Shown piece after piece: positions 1-7,177 of a stretch of 40,806 nucleotides of DNA; within the stretch, counting starts at the first letter, position 1; every line of letters begins with the position of its first letter. The position numbers and the translations under genes are program-made. The notes under the pieces are model-generated. The model was given only the letters and a program-made list of their open reading frames with translations. It had not been told where the DNA came from and did no database searches. The DNA is from Pontibacter qinzhouensis (GTDB taxonomy: Bacteria; Bacteroidota; Bacteroidia; Cytophagales; Hymenobacteraceae), in the NCBI RefSeq assembly GCF_008017455.1, contig NZ_VRTY01000054.1, positions 1-40,806 of the forward strand, given 5' to 3'.

Positions 1-40
1 CCAAACGGACTTTTTGCTTCTTATGGGTAACATTAAAAGC

Positions 41-220
41 TTAATCAGTTAATTGCCTGTGTTGCGCCGGGTAAAAGAAGTACCATTTCTCGGTAGAGTC
101 TCTGGCGTAGATGGGTTGCAACGGAGCCTTTACCTGATCGATACTTACAAGATATCCTGCCTTAAAGTGCAGCACGATATGGATAATGATAAACAGGAGA
201 GGAACAAGTAAACTTATTTT
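41..220 (-). CDS. possible small membrane protein ORF without ATG
   Basis: An open frame of 59 codons lies between an in-frame TAA and the stop at 41-43. The translation has a hydrophobic N-terminal stretch (ISLLVPLLFIIIHIVLHF) followed by a polar tail rich in aromatic residues (EKWYFFYPAQHRQLTD), which looks like genuine single-pass membrane protein. There is no ATG. The only conventional start is GTG at 175, which would remove most of the membrane segment. It may be the 3' remnant of a longer gene, a gene with an unusual start, or chance. I do not recognise a family. The gap 224-409 downstream holds nothing that I can identify. Confidence 0.28.
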   Translation of the reverse strand, partial: KISLLVPLLFIIIHIVLHFKAGYLVSIDQVKAPLQPIYARDSTEKWYFFYPAQHRQLTD

Positions 221-409
221 TTAATGAAAGGCTGACAAATAATTCAAGCTAAAGCGAAACTAAAAATAAAGCTTGAGAAATGCATAGTGGTCAGCAATAG
301 TATTGATGTGGTATGTAGCCGGTGCCTTTACTTTCACACTTGTGAAGAACTTCCGGAAGAAGCAGGGAATGTCTGTTATTTAGAAACATCCTAAATAATG
401 TTCTTTTTA

Positions 410-441
410 TTTGGACCGATTCTAAATAGGGTTTACATTTG
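410..441 (+). promoter_or_regulatory. Bacteroidota-type promoter of the 482 gene
   Basis: TTTG at 410-413 and TACATTTG at 434-441 are separated by 20 bp, matching the Bacteroidota -33 (TTTG) and -7 (TAnnTTTG) elements at their usual spacing. The predicted start of transcription is around 448, about 35 bp before the ATG at 482. This is the best promoter match in the window. Confidence 0.7.
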
Positions 442-481
442 TGCTATTCAATAGTACCTGATACAAGCTAAAGCAGTACGC

Positions 482-835
482 ATGACACATACTTGCCCCG
501 AATTTGCCGAAATACACACTACTGCCGCTGGCGCTGTGTACCAGTGTAACCGTAAAAACAGATTGGTATTACAGTTTGCAGGAGGCGTGTCGGTGTTAAA
601 AGTAGATGCCTTTTTGCGTTTGTCATTAGCTGTAGAAGCCATTGATCTGGATAGCATGGTCGTGAGCACCGATCGGGCTTCGGACCTTGAGATTATATCG
701 GTATGCGGTTGCGACCGTTGCTTTGTGCTTACCCTGCCTGAACTACTTGCCTTTAAAGAACTGCTGGCTGGTGCCAAATTCTCGTTGCAACTAAACAGTA
801 TGCTGCACGAGTGCCTGAACCCGCTTTTTGTATAG
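482..835 (+). CDS. small Cys-containing protein of unknown function
   Basis: A 117-residue soluble protein without signal peptide. It carries an N-terminal C-x-E motif (HTCPEFAEIH, Cys5), a central region with Cys22, and a C-terminal CGCDRC cluster followed by the LTLPELLAFKELL helix. The pattern of a Cys cluster followed by an L-x-E-L-x-x-F-K-x-L helix resembles small Bacteroidota-restricted families such as DUF6686; that assignment is from memory and weak. The Cys cluster could bind a metal. It has its own promoter at 410-441 and a strong terminator at 862-888, so it is a single-gene transcription unit next to ferritin and a [2Fe-2S] ferredoxin. A shared role in iron handling is only a guess from position. 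Confidence 0.7.
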   Translation: MTHTCPEFAEIHTTAAGAVYQCNRKNRLVLQFAGGVSVLKVDAFLRLSLAVEAIDLDSMVVSTDRASDLEIISVCGCDRCFVLTLPELLAFKELLAGAKFSLQLNSMLHECLNPLFV

Positions 836-861
836 CCATCACCAACCCTGTTTTCTATTGC

Positions 862-888
862 AAGTACAGCTTTGGCTGTACTTTTTTT
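862..888 (+). terminator. intrinsic terminator after the 482 gene
   Basis: A perfect 9-bp stem AAGTACAGC/GCTGTACTT with a TTTG tetraloop is followed by a run of T. It ends transcription 27 bp after the stop at 835. Confidence 0.85.
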
Positions 889-1023
889 ATTTAGACTTCT
901 TCCATATTTGGCCGCTGCTGCACTAAATTACAACCTATTGCCTATATTCATGGTATCAATAAAGGGGAGAAACCAATTTGGAGTTATTCCCCCACGTTTT
1001 ATGAAATAAATTACCTCAACCTT

Positions 1024-1560
1024 ATGAAGGATTTACTTAGGCTTAGAACATCACTGACCGAAGAAATAGAAAAAGTTCTGAACGATCAGATCAAAATGGA
1101 GGCAGAAGCATCTGCCATGTATTTAGCCATGTCGGCCTGGTGCGACCGCAACGGGTTCGATTTTAGCGCCGGGTATTTTAAAAAACAGTCTGATGAAGAG
1201 CGTGAGCATATGCTCCGTCTTTTTAAATATGTGTCTGATATGGGTGGCAGAGCTATTTCGCCATCCATTACCAACACTCAATTAGAGTACGATACCTTTA
1301 AAGGCGTGTTTGAGCAGGCGCTGCAACAGGAGATCGCTGTTACACAATCGTTTAACCGCATTGCAGATCGTTGCCAGAAATCGAAAGATTACGTTACCTT
1401 CTCTTTTATTCAGTGGTTCCTGAAGGAGCAGATTGAAGAAGAGTATGTAGCCCGCCGTGCCCTCGAACTGTTCGATGTGATCGGTGAAGAAGGTACAGGT
1501 CTCTATGAAATTGATAAGCGCGTACCGAAAATTTCTTACGAAGACACGTACGAAGATTAA
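1024..1560 (+). CDS. ftnA: ferritin (bacterial non-heme, FtnA-like)
   Basis: A 178-residue ferritin that oxidises Fe(II) at a di-iron ferroxidase centre and stores it as a mineral inside a 24-subunit cytoplasmic shell. The four-helix bundle is complete. Ligands expected from the E. coli FtnA pattern are present: E26 in KMEAEASAMY, and E59 and H62 in SDEEREHM, with further acidic residues in the third helix (QALQQEIAVTQ) and in KEQIEEEYVARR. The first ten or so residues (MKDLLRLRTSLTEE) extend slightly beyond E. coli FtnA, a form common in Bacteroidota. The C-terminal tail ends in an acidic EDTYED. The gene stands alone, with a shared bidirectional terminator (1572-1620) separating it from the convergent ferredoxin gene. 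No Fur-like operator is obvious. Confidence 0.96.
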   Translation: MKDLLRLRTSLTEEIEKVLNDQIKMEAEASAMYLAMSAWCDRNGFDFSAGYFKKQSDEEREHMLRLFKYVSDMGGRAISPSITNTQLEYDTFKGVFEQALQQEIAVTQSFNRIADRCQKSKDYVTFSFIQWFLKEQIEEEYVARRALELFDVIGEEGTGLYEIDKRVPKISYEDTYED

Positions 1561-1571
1561 TCGGCACCGCC

Positions 1572-1620
1572 ATAAACAAAAAAGCCTGTGGACACGCGCT
1601 CCACAGGCTTTTTTGTTTAT
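1572..1620. terminator. bidirectional terminator between ferritin and ferredoxin genes
   Basis: A perfect 20-bp inverted repeat (1572-1591 with 1601-1620) has a 9-nt loop. The stem core AGCCTGTGG/CCACAGGCT is flanked by A6 and T6, so it works as an intrinsic terminator on both strands. It serves ferritin (+) and the ferredoxin (-) and overlaps the ferredoxin stop codon. Confidence 0.92.
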
Positions 1621-1898
1621 AATTTGTCTGATGTGAGAATATGGTCCTTAAACGCCTGCCTTGCCTGCGATTCTGTAACATGGTGCAGCCAGGCATTATC
1701 GGGTTGCATGCTCATAACAGGGGCAAAGTCGCAACGGTCGGTGCAGTCGGTTTTTACTACTTCCACAGTGTCGGTCAGGCCGAGGTCTTTGATCATAGAC
1801 CGGAACATTTTAGCTATGTCTTTGCCGCCTCTCTTTTTGCACTTGCTGCCTGTGCACACATAAATTACTTTCTCGGGTATATCAAATCCTTTGCTCAT
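1617..1898 (-). CDS. thioredoxin-like [2Fe-2S] ferredoxin domain protein
   Basis: A 93-residue protein of the thioredoxin-fold [2Fe-2S] ferredoxin type, related to the NuoE/HoxF N-terminal domain and to clostridial-type small ferredoxins. Ligand cysteines are C15 and C20 (VCTGSKCKKRGG) and C52 and C56 (TDCTDRCDFAP), giving the C-x4-C and C-x3-C spacing of the family. It is a cytoplasmic electron carrier of unknown partner. It converges on ferritin across a shared terminator. A one-mismatch -7 element (GATATTTG) with TTTG 21 bp further upstream lies at 1941-1973 on the same strand. Confidence 0.9.
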   Translation of the reverse strand: MSKGFDIPEKVIYVCTGSKCKKRGGKDIAKMFRSMIKDLGLTDTVEVVKTDCTDRCDFAPVMSMQPDNAWLHHVTESQARQAFKDHILTSDKL

Positions 1899-1940
1899 AG
1901 GTATAAATTACTCTTTTCGGGCTAGTAAAGTTCAGCCATA

Positions 1941-1973
1941 CAAATATCGGTAATTAAATGGAAGCCAGGCAAA
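1941..1973 (-). promoter_or_regulatory. possible promoter of the ferredoxin gene
   Basis: On the minus strand TTTG (1973-1970) and GATATTTG (1948-1941, one mismatch to TAnnTTTG) are 21 bp apart. This puts the transcription start about 35-40 bp before the ATG at 1898. Confidence 0.42.
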
Positions 1974-2038
1974 GCCTGTTTCACCGCACAAAATCTCTGT
2001 TTTTAGCTACAACTGCTGCAGCCCGGGCATCGTTGCCG

Positions 2039-2095
2039 AATTTTTCTAATGAAAATGACCTTCCAAAGAGAAAATGATTAAAACTAGTCAAGGGT
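2039..2095 (+). repeat. R1 dispersed 57-bp element, copy 1
   Basis: Begins AATTTTTCTAATGAAAA and ends GTCAAGGGT; the most diverged left end of the family (T at position 5). It lies upstream of the ferredoxin gene, 89 bp from copy 2. TGAC at positions 18-21 and GTCA near the end could pair. Confidence 0.85.
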
Positions 2096-2184
2096 CAAAC
2101 AGGCAATCTGATCTTTCTGCCATACTAAAGTACAAACAAGAAAGTTCCGCCAAATAAATCAACTTACTTCTGTGGTCGCTTCTA

Positions 2185-2241
2185 AATTATTCGAATGAAA
2201 ACAGCCTCCAGAAGGTTTTGCATCCGAATTTTGCCAAGGGT
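2185..2241 (+). repeat. R1 dispersed 57-bp element, copy 2
   Basis: Begins AATTATTCGAATGAAAA, then GCCTCCAGAAG, and ends GCCAAGGGT. The AAGGGT end faces the 3' end of the protease remnant at 2320. It shares the 8 bases CTACCCGA after AAGGGT with copy 12. Confidence 0.9.
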
Positions 2242-2319
2242 CTACCCGATATTTTTTTGTTGCATGTACTTAGTTGGAATCGCCTGTCTGGCAGATGTAT
2301 GAAGCAACCCTTATAAAAA

Positions 2320-2534
2320 CTACAGATTGGCTACATCGCCTGCCGGTGTTATGGCCGCCACATTATCTAGGCCGGCTATAACACCAGAGTAAGCGCCGCT
2401 GCCTTGCGAGTTAAGCACTTTAACTGCTACGACTGTGGCTCCGTGTGCCACACCCACTAAGCCAATGCTGTTGTCGTAACTCCTGCACCGATCAGTGCAT
2501 GTAAAAGGTTACGTGGTTGTAATGTTGGTTTCAT
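2320..2534 (-). pseudogene. remnant of a subtilisin-like (S8) peptidase gene
   Basis: The minus strand reads MKPTLQPRNLLHALIGAG from an ATG at 2534. A frame change then leads into YDNSIGLVGVAHGATVVAVK, VLNSQGSGAYSGVIAGLDNV and AAITPAGDVANL, followed by TAG at 2322-2320. The sequence from DNSIG onwards is typical of S8 subtilases just after the catalytic histidine (IDNxIGVVGVAPGA..VAVKVL..GSGxxSGVIAG). LHALIGA in the first frame corresponds to the H-V-A-G-T-I block. Only about 65 residues of a roughly 400-residue protease survive, with at least one frameshift and no catalytic Asp or Ser region, so it cannot be functional. It lies between R1 copy 2 and the cyclophilin gene. The remaining bases 1974-2839 apart from R1 hold nothing recognisable. 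Confidence 0.72.
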
Positions 2535-2839
2535 ACTTGGTTTTTAGGTTTGAGATATTGAAAAATTTAAATTTTAAGAGGAAGCGATTTTTTTAAAATA
2601 CCAAACATAATCTTTATAAGAAAACACCAGCAACCACCTTTTGAAAAATAATTAATTTGGAGTAAATATAAAAGATTGGAATAATCTAATATTGCGTGCG
2701 CTAGTATACGGGGTTTTACCTGTAAACCAGCTGCAGGAGCTATTTACCGGCCTTTGCTACAGTGGGCTGTCGTTTCGCTGCGGATGGGAATAGTTGTTCG
2801 TTTTTTGTAGTTTAGAGAATCAAATTAAAAATCTGCCTC

Positions 2840-3595
2840 ATGACCACACCTCTTTCTGCTGTTAAAGCTGCTGTGCTGCTTTTTTTTGTGTGTATAACGA
2901 GTGCCTGCAACAGCGGGCAAGACAAAACAGAAGTGCAGACCGAGGCGCAACCTACTCCCGACGAGCAACTGCAGGCAACCACCTCCGATAACGTAGTAGA
3001 AGTGCTCACTGCTTACGGAAAAGAAAACCCCGACACCTTAGCTTTAATCAGCACCCGGCACGGCGACATAAAAGTGCGGCTTTACAAAGACACGCCCCTG
3101 CACCGCGCCAACTTTGTACGGCTCGTGAAACTAGGCTTCTACGATCAGGGCGAGTTTTACCGCGTGCTCGAAGGTTTTGCCATTCAGGGCGGCGACTCTG
3201 ATAACCGCACCATGAAACAGGGTGTGTACAAAATTCCGCAGGAGTTTAACCCAGCTTACTACCATAAACGCGGTGCCCTGGCTATGGCCCGCTACGGCGA
3301 TGAACGTAATCCTGAAAAAGAATCATCGTCGCATAATTTTTACATTGTGCAGGGCAAGCCAAAGGCAAAACACGAGCTACAGGCATTTGAGCAACAGAAA
3401 AGCATAGCCTACACCCCGGAACAAACCGGGAAATACCTGACAGAAGGCGGAGCTCCCAGCCTGGACCAGGAATTTACTGTGTTTGGAGAAGTGATAGAAG
3501 GCTTTGACGTAATAGATAAAATAGCTGCAGAACCAGTTAACAGCCAGAAGTGGCCTAAAGCAGTTGTACCGCACACCATTAAAATACTGAATTGA
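2840..3595 (+). CDS. cyclophilin-type peptidyl-prolyl isomerase lipoprotein
   Basis: A 251-residue exported lipoprotein with a cyclophilin domain, which catalyses cis-trans isomerisation of X-Pro bonds during folding of envelope proteins. The N-terminus has a hydrophobic core and lipobox (TSAC, Cys23), then a Thr/Glu/Gln-rich linker to about residue 60. The cyclophilin core shows ISTRHGDIKVRLYKDTPLHR near residues 70-90, NFVRLVKLGFYDQGEFYRVL, the signature GFAIQGGDSDN, GALAMAR, HNFYIVQG and FGEVIEGFDVIDKIA. There is an insertion between the barrel strands (HELQAFEQQKSIAYTPEQTGKYL), as seen in many Bacteroidota secreted cyclophilins. It is a single-gene unit. Confidence 0.93.
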   Translation: MTTPLSAVKAAVLLFFVCITSACNSGQDKTEVQTEAQPTPDEQLQATTSDNVVEVLTAYGKENPDTLALISTRHGDIKVRLYKDTPLHRANFVRLVKLGFYDQGEFYRVLEGFAIQGGDSDNRTMKQGVYKIPQEFNPAYYHKRGALAMARYGDERNPEKESSSHNFYIVQGKPKAKHELQAFEQQKSIAYTPEQTGKYLTEGGAPSLDQEFTVFGEVIEGFDVIDKIAAEPVNSQKWPKAVVPHTIKILN

Positions 3596-3842
3596 TATAG
3601 CTTGTAACATTACTTGTCAAAATGTTAATTGTGCTGCCATCTGTAATAGGACACAAGAAGCAGAACAGGAAAATCTACGGTTGAATTTCGCTAAGTTATC
3701 CCGTCAGCTACATACAGTCAAAAAAAATTGCTGGAGAATCTAAGAAGGCAATTGAAGGAGTCGTTTCTGCATTATCCACTAATGTATGGCACATGCTAAC
3801 AAGGAGGCTCTTTTACGTAAGGCATCGGTTGGCTTCGTAGCA

Positions 3843-3880
3843 AGACGCTCGCAGGTCTTAAAGACGCTGCGAGGTCTGGT
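3843..3880. repeat. near-palindromic AGACGCTCGCAGGTCT-type repeat
   Basis: AGACGCTCGCAGGTCTT is followed at once by AAAGACGCTGCGAGGTCT, an imperfect palindrome of the two arms. Similar CGCAGGTCTTTAAAGACCTGCG palindromes occur in many Bacteroidota genomes (recalled, not checked). It sits in the 450-bp gap 3596-4045, which otherwise holds only R1 copy 3. Confidence 0.5.
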
Positions 3881-3986
3881 GCCTGCCTAGGCGCTTATTT
3901 GGTGATATGAGCTTCAGCTTCAGCAAAGTAAATTGTTAGTCTGGTAATACACCACTTTTATCCGTGGCATCAGTACGCGTAACATC

Positions 3987-4043
3987 AATTATTCAAATAA
4001 AAATGCCCTCCAGAAGAATTCAGTTCACTTTTGAGTCAAGGGT
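3987..4043 (+). repeat. R1 dispersed 57-bp element, copy 3
   Basis: Begins AATTATTCAAATAAAAA, then GCCCTCCAGAAG, and ends AGTCAAGGGT only 2 bp from the stop codon of the minus-strand GNAT gene. Read from that gene it gives ACCCTTGA, a CTCAAAAG/CTTCTGGAG pairing, then ATTTTTATTTG, as an intrinsic terminator would. Confidence 0.92.
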
Positions 4044-4045
4044 TG

Positions 4046-4552
4046 TTAGCCATAAAGTTCTTTTCGCAGAACATAATCATTCATGTAGTAAGGCCCGATC
4101 GGGATATCTTCTTCCTGCAGCACATGGTAACCGCACGATTGGTAAAAGATAAGCGCCTGGTTATGGCGGTTAACATTTAAATCTATTATGTGCGCTCCCT
4201 TGGCGAGGGCCATGGCTTCGGCGCTGTTCAGCAGCACTCTGCCCAAGCCTCTGCCCTGGCAGCTCGGGAGCAGGTAAATCTTATTCAGTTTATAAACCTG
4301 TTTCTCGGCATCCTTCTCCGATATGGAGGCAAAGCCAATGGGCTCGTTCTGCTCTTGTAGCAGCAGAAAAGTTTGCCCCGCCTGCATCTGCTCCAGCAAA
4401 GCCTCTTCCGTATAAATCTTGCTGAACATGTACGCTATCTGCTCCTGGCTCAGAATGTGGCGGTAAGTAGGTTCCCAGGTCGCATCGGCTAGTTGTTTTA
4501 TGGCCGTAATGTCGGCTTCGGTGGCAGTGCGGATGCAGTAAGGTGTTGTCAT
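4046..4552 (-). CDS. GNAT family N-acetyltransferase
   Basis: A GNAT-fold acetyltransferase that moves an acetyl group from acetyl-CoA to an unknown amine. From the chosen start (MTTPYCIRTATEADI) it is 168 residues; an upstream in-frame ATG at 4576 would add MHSSLCFA, which is not family-like. The acetyl-CoA pyrophosphate-binding motif A is clear: KLNKIYLLPSCQGRGLGRVLL, with Q-G-R-G-L-G fitting Q/R-x-x-G-x-G/A. The following DLNVNRHNQALIFYQSCGYHV (motif B) is typical. The stop is 2 bp from R1 copy 3. The nearest relatives by pattern are RimI/PaiA-like proteins; the substrate cannot be told from sequence. Confidence 0.92.
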   Translation of the reverse strand: MTTPYCIRTATEADITAIKQLADATWEPTYRHILSQEQIAYMFSKIYTEEALLEQMQAGQTFLLLQEQNEPIGFASISEKDAEKQVYKLNKIYLLPSCQGRGLGRVLLNSAEAMALAKGAHIIDLNVNRHNQALIFYQSCGYHVLQEEDIPIGPYYMNDYVLRKELYG

Positions 4553-4637
4553 GGCAAAACAAAGAGAGCTGTGCATGTTAAAGCCTGAAGATACAATAGC
4601 AAAAGCTAATTCCGCTTTCGGGTGTGGCTTAATTTTC

Positions 4638-4645
4638 TATATTTG
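4638..4645 (+). promoter_or_regulatory. -7 promoter element of the MDR oxidoreductase
   Basis: TATATTTG matches TAnnTTTG exactly, 33 bp before the ATG at 4679. The -33 region has TTTC rather than TTTG at 4616-4619. Confidence 0.5.
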
Positions 4646-4678
4646 AAAAAATAACTGATCACACAACATCTGGTGCTT

Positions 4679-5686
4679 ATGAGAGCTATAAACCTGGAAG
4701 CCATACACAAACCGTTTGAACTGGTAGAGAAACCGAAACCAGAACCGGCAGCAGGAGAGGTGCTGGTGCAGGTACAGGCAGCCGCCCTGAACCACCGCGA
4801 TGTCTGGATACAGTATGGCAAGTACTTTACAAAAAACTACCCGGCCGTACTCGGCTCCGACGGTGCCGGTGTGGTAACAGCGTTGGGCGCAGGCGTACCG
4901 GCAGAGTGGCTGGGGCAGGAAGTGATTATTGATCCTACCACCGACTGGGGCGATAACCCGCAGGTGCAGGCACCGGAGTTTAAGGTGCTGGGCATGCCAC
5001 AAGCCGGCACTTTTGCCGATTATGTAGTCGTAAGAGCCACCAACCTGCACCCGAAGCCACAGCACCTGAGCTTCGGGGAAGCAGCTGCTCTGCCACTGGC
5101 CGGTGTAACGGCCTACCGTGCCATGTTCAGCAAGTGCAGGCTACAGGCAGGGGAGAAGGTGCTGATATCCGGTGTGGGCGGCGGTGTGGCTCTGTTTGCG
5201 CTTCAGTTTGCGGTGGCAGCCGGAGCGGAAGTATGGGTAACATCAGGATCAGAAGAGAAATTAGAACGCGCCAAAACCCTGGGTGCAGCAGGAGGCATTA
5301 GTTACCGAAAAGAGAACTGGGGCAAAGAACTGAAGGCCCTGACAGGAGGCTTCGATGTGAGCATAGATGGTGCCGGAGGCGAGGGCTTTGTGCAGCTGGT
5401 AAAGTTGGCAAAACCTGGTGGCCGCATCGGTATGTACGGTGGCACCACCGGCCTCATCGGGCAACTAAACCCAGCCGAAATATTCTGGAAGCAACTCACC
5501 ATTTTGGGCAGCACCATGGGCACCAACCAGGATTTTGCCGACATGATAGCCTTTGTGCACGAAAAGCAAGTGAAACCAGTGGTAGACTGTGTATTTCCCC
5601 TGGAAGAGACAGAGCAGGCCATGCGTTACATGGAGGCCGGCAAGCAGTTCGGTAAAATTGTGGTGCAGGTTAGTGGATCTGCCTGA
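4679..5686 (+). CDS. zinc-binding-type alcohol dehydrogenase/quinone reductase (MDR family)
   Basis: A 335-residue medium-chain dehydrogenase/reductase using NAD(P)H. The GroES-like N-terminal domain includes AALNHRDVWIQYGKY and PAVLGSDGAGVV; the Rossmann domain starts at GEKVLISGVGGGVALFALQFAVAAGAEVWVT with the nucleotide-binding GVGGGV. The catalytic-zinc Cys/His pattern (GHE at the usual place) is replaced by GSDGAG, and no structural four-Cys lobe is present, so it is probably a zinc-independent quinone oxidoreductase-like member. ATG at 4679 was chosen over GTG at 4673 because it begins MRAINLE, the usual MDR start. It is a single-gene unit; the substrate is unknown. Confidence 0.92.
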   Translation: MRAINLEAIHKPFELVEKPKPEPAAGEVLVQVQAAALNHRDVWIQYGKYFTKNYPAVLGSDGAGVVTALGAGVPAEWLGQEVIIDPTTDWGDNPQVQAPEFKVLGMPQAGTFADYVVVRATNLHPKPQHLSFGEAAALPLAGVTAYRAMFSKCRLQAGEKVLISGVGGGVALFALQFAVAAGAEVWVTSGSEEKLERAKTLGAAGGISYRKENWGKELKALTGGFDVSIDGAGGEGFVQLVKLAKPGGRIGMYGGTTGLIGQLNPAEIFWKQLTILGSTMGTNQDFADMIAFVHEKQVKPVVDCVFPLEETEQAMRYMEAGKQFGKIVVQVSGSA

Positions 5687-5719
5687 TTAAAAATTAGAAT
5701 TGATGATGGCGCGAGTGTC
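5686..5719 (+). repeat. R4 repeat, copy A (ATGATGGCGCGAGTGTC)
   Basis: Directly after the MDR stop codon: ATTAAAAATTAGAATTG then ATGATGGCGCGAGTGTC. The same arrangement occurs at 31921-31953, 18 bp after the PIG-L gene. The 17-bp GC-rich core is identical in both. Confidence 0.6.
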
Positions 5720-5790
5720 ATCGGTCGGAAAGAATGTTTTACGGCCTCTGGCTGCTTTGAAGCTACCTTGCTAAGACATAAATAACTGCA

Positions 5791-5830
5791 CATCAACCAA
5801 ACTGCCATGCAACAATTTAACATCCAGCAC
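5791..5830 (+). repeat. R3 AT-rich module beside R1 copy 4
   Basis: CATCAACCAAACTGCCATGCAACAATTTAACATCC is related to the CCATTCAACAATTTAACCAT-type sequence found beside R1 copies 7, 10 and 11, and like them it lies on the AATT side of R1. Confidence 0.4.
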
Positions 5831-5833
5831 CCA

Positions 5834-5890
5834 AATTATTTAAATAAAATCGGCCTTCAGAAGACTTTTTGCAGGCTGAGTGTCAAGGGT
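5834..5890 (+). repeat. R1 dispersed 57-bp element, copy 4
   Basis: Begins AATTATTTAAATAAAAT, then GGCCTTCAGAAG, and ends GTGTCAAGGGT, 28 bp from the stop of the minus-strand SnoaL-like gene, with the AAGGGT end facing it. Confidence 0.92.
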
Positions 5891-5918
5891 GGAGGGTGCA
5901 TGCGTGAGCAGCAGCAGG

Positions 5919-6365
5919 CTATTCTTCGAAGTTGTCGTAGTAAGTAAAGTCTTTTGTAATGAAGCCGTTTTCGATGGTGAAGATGGTGCAGATCGGTAGT
6001 TCAAAGGTGGAGCCGTCGGGGGTGGTGCCAGTCGAGACAAACTCCACTATTATATGTTTCTCACCAGATGGATACATGGCCACAACCTCGTCTTTCAGGT
6101 CAGGAATAGCGTGGGTTAACTCTTCGTATTTAGTTATTAGCTCCTCCCTTGTCTGCTTTACTAGGCCTCTGCCCAATGCAGGATCTTTAAAATCGGCCGT
6201 TTCGGAATACATGCTGGCCAGCTGCTGCCAGTTGTGGGCGTTAAAAACCTCGAAATATTGTTTTATCAGCGCTTCGTGGTTTGTTGTTGGCATAGTCTGA
6301 TCTGTTTGTGTGTTGCACGAGGCCAGTGCCAGGGCAAAAAGTAAGCAGGTTGTTAAGTGTTTCAT
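5919..6365 (-). CDS. SnoaL-like/NTF2-fold lipoprotein
   Basis: A 148-residue lipoprotein: signal peptide with lipobox LASC (Cys16), short linker, then an NTF2/SnoaL-type alpha+beta cone. The family pattern is visible in HEALIKQYFEVFNAHNWQQLASMYSETADFKDPALG (helix and first strand) and in the C-terminal strands IIVEFVSTGTTPDG, ICTIFTIENGFITKDFTYYDNFEE. Such domains bind small hydrophobic ligands or act as cyclases/isomerases; several Bacteroidota homologues are called ester cyclase or nuclear transport factor 2 family, without known substrate. The protein probably sits on the periplasmic side of a membrane. Confidence 0.87.
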   Translation of the reverse strand: MKHLTTCLLFALALASCNTQTDQTMPTTNHEALIKQYFEVFNAHNWQQLASMYSETADFKDPALGRGLVKQTREELITKYEELTHAIPDLKDEVVAMYPSGEKHIIVEFVSTGTTPDGSTFELPICTIFTIENGFITKDFTYYDNFEE

Positions 6366-6441
6366 AGAGGGGGTAACTGCAGGTGCTACAGGTGGTTAAG
6401 CTACGTTTACTCCAAGCTACAAAATTTTCAGGAGTAACATG

Positions 6442-6969
6442 TCAGGTATAATACAGCTTTTTAAATTCTTCTTTCTGCTTTAAGTAAGCGGGGTTGTCTT
6501 TGGCTTTAAACCAATAGCTTTTAAACACGGCTGCAGCCTTTGCCTTTTCGCTGGTGAGGGCGTCTGCTTCCTGCGTGCGCACAATATTACCTTTGTTTTT
6601 GCTCCCGGAAGAATAGGGGTAGGCAAGGCCCGCGTTTTGTTCTGTTTCACCCGATTCGTATTTTTTGCCGCTTTTATGGTTGGCATACCTCCTTGCCCGT
6701 GTAAAACCCATCTGCAGAAATTTCCGGGCCATATCAGCGCCTACAAAATCGGTTGCTTGCAGGTACTCCTCAAAGAGAGCGTAAATTTTCTCCGCCGATT
6801 CCTGGGCAATGGCTTCTGTTTTAAACCGCCAGTAAGGTAAAATTTCGGCTTTATAAGGCTGCACCAGCAGAACCCCCTGCTCGCCTACGCCTACTCTGTA
6901 CAGTTCCGGCTGCTTTCTGAAGTCTACCTTCTCAAAATCTAAAGAATAGTTAAATGCGTTTTTCGACAT
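6442..6969 (-). CDS. DUF4385 family protein
   Basis: A 175-residue cytoplasmic protein of the DUF4385 family. It shows the characteristic N-terminal block FNYSLDFEKVDFRKQPELYRVGVGEQGVLLVQPYKAEILPYWRFKT and the central FVGADMARKFLQMGFTRARRYANHKSGKKY. The family occurs widely in bacteria and some fungi as stand-alone proteins; no function is known to me. It is rich in Lys and aromatic residues and ends FKKLYYT. It stands between the SnoaL-like gene (77 bp gap) and the aminopeptidase (208 bp gap); co-transcription with the SnoaL gene is possible since both read leftwards. Confidence 0.9.
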   Translation of the reverse strand: MSKNAFNYSLDFEKVDFRKQPELYRVGVGEQGVLLVQPYKAEILPYWRFKTEAIAQESAEKIYALFEEYLQATDFVGADMARKFLQMGFTRARRYANHKSGKKYESGETEQNAGLAYPYSSGSKNKGNIVRTQEADALTSEKAKAAAVFKSYWFKAKDNPAYLKQKEEFKKLYYT

Positions 6970-7177
6970 GCTAAATAAAAGGACACAAGTATCAAGACAT
7001 AGGATAAAAAATGATTTTGGTGGTATAAAGTTGATTTTCAGGTTGTTGTGTTTGTTCTGTTTAAACTGCGTAGGTTAAGGTAATTTTGTATTCAAGCTAC
7101 TTGTATTAGGGTCGGGGCAGTGTGGCTGCAGTCGGAGTATACGCAGTTTTTGTGACCAAAGAAGTTGTAAAAAGGAA

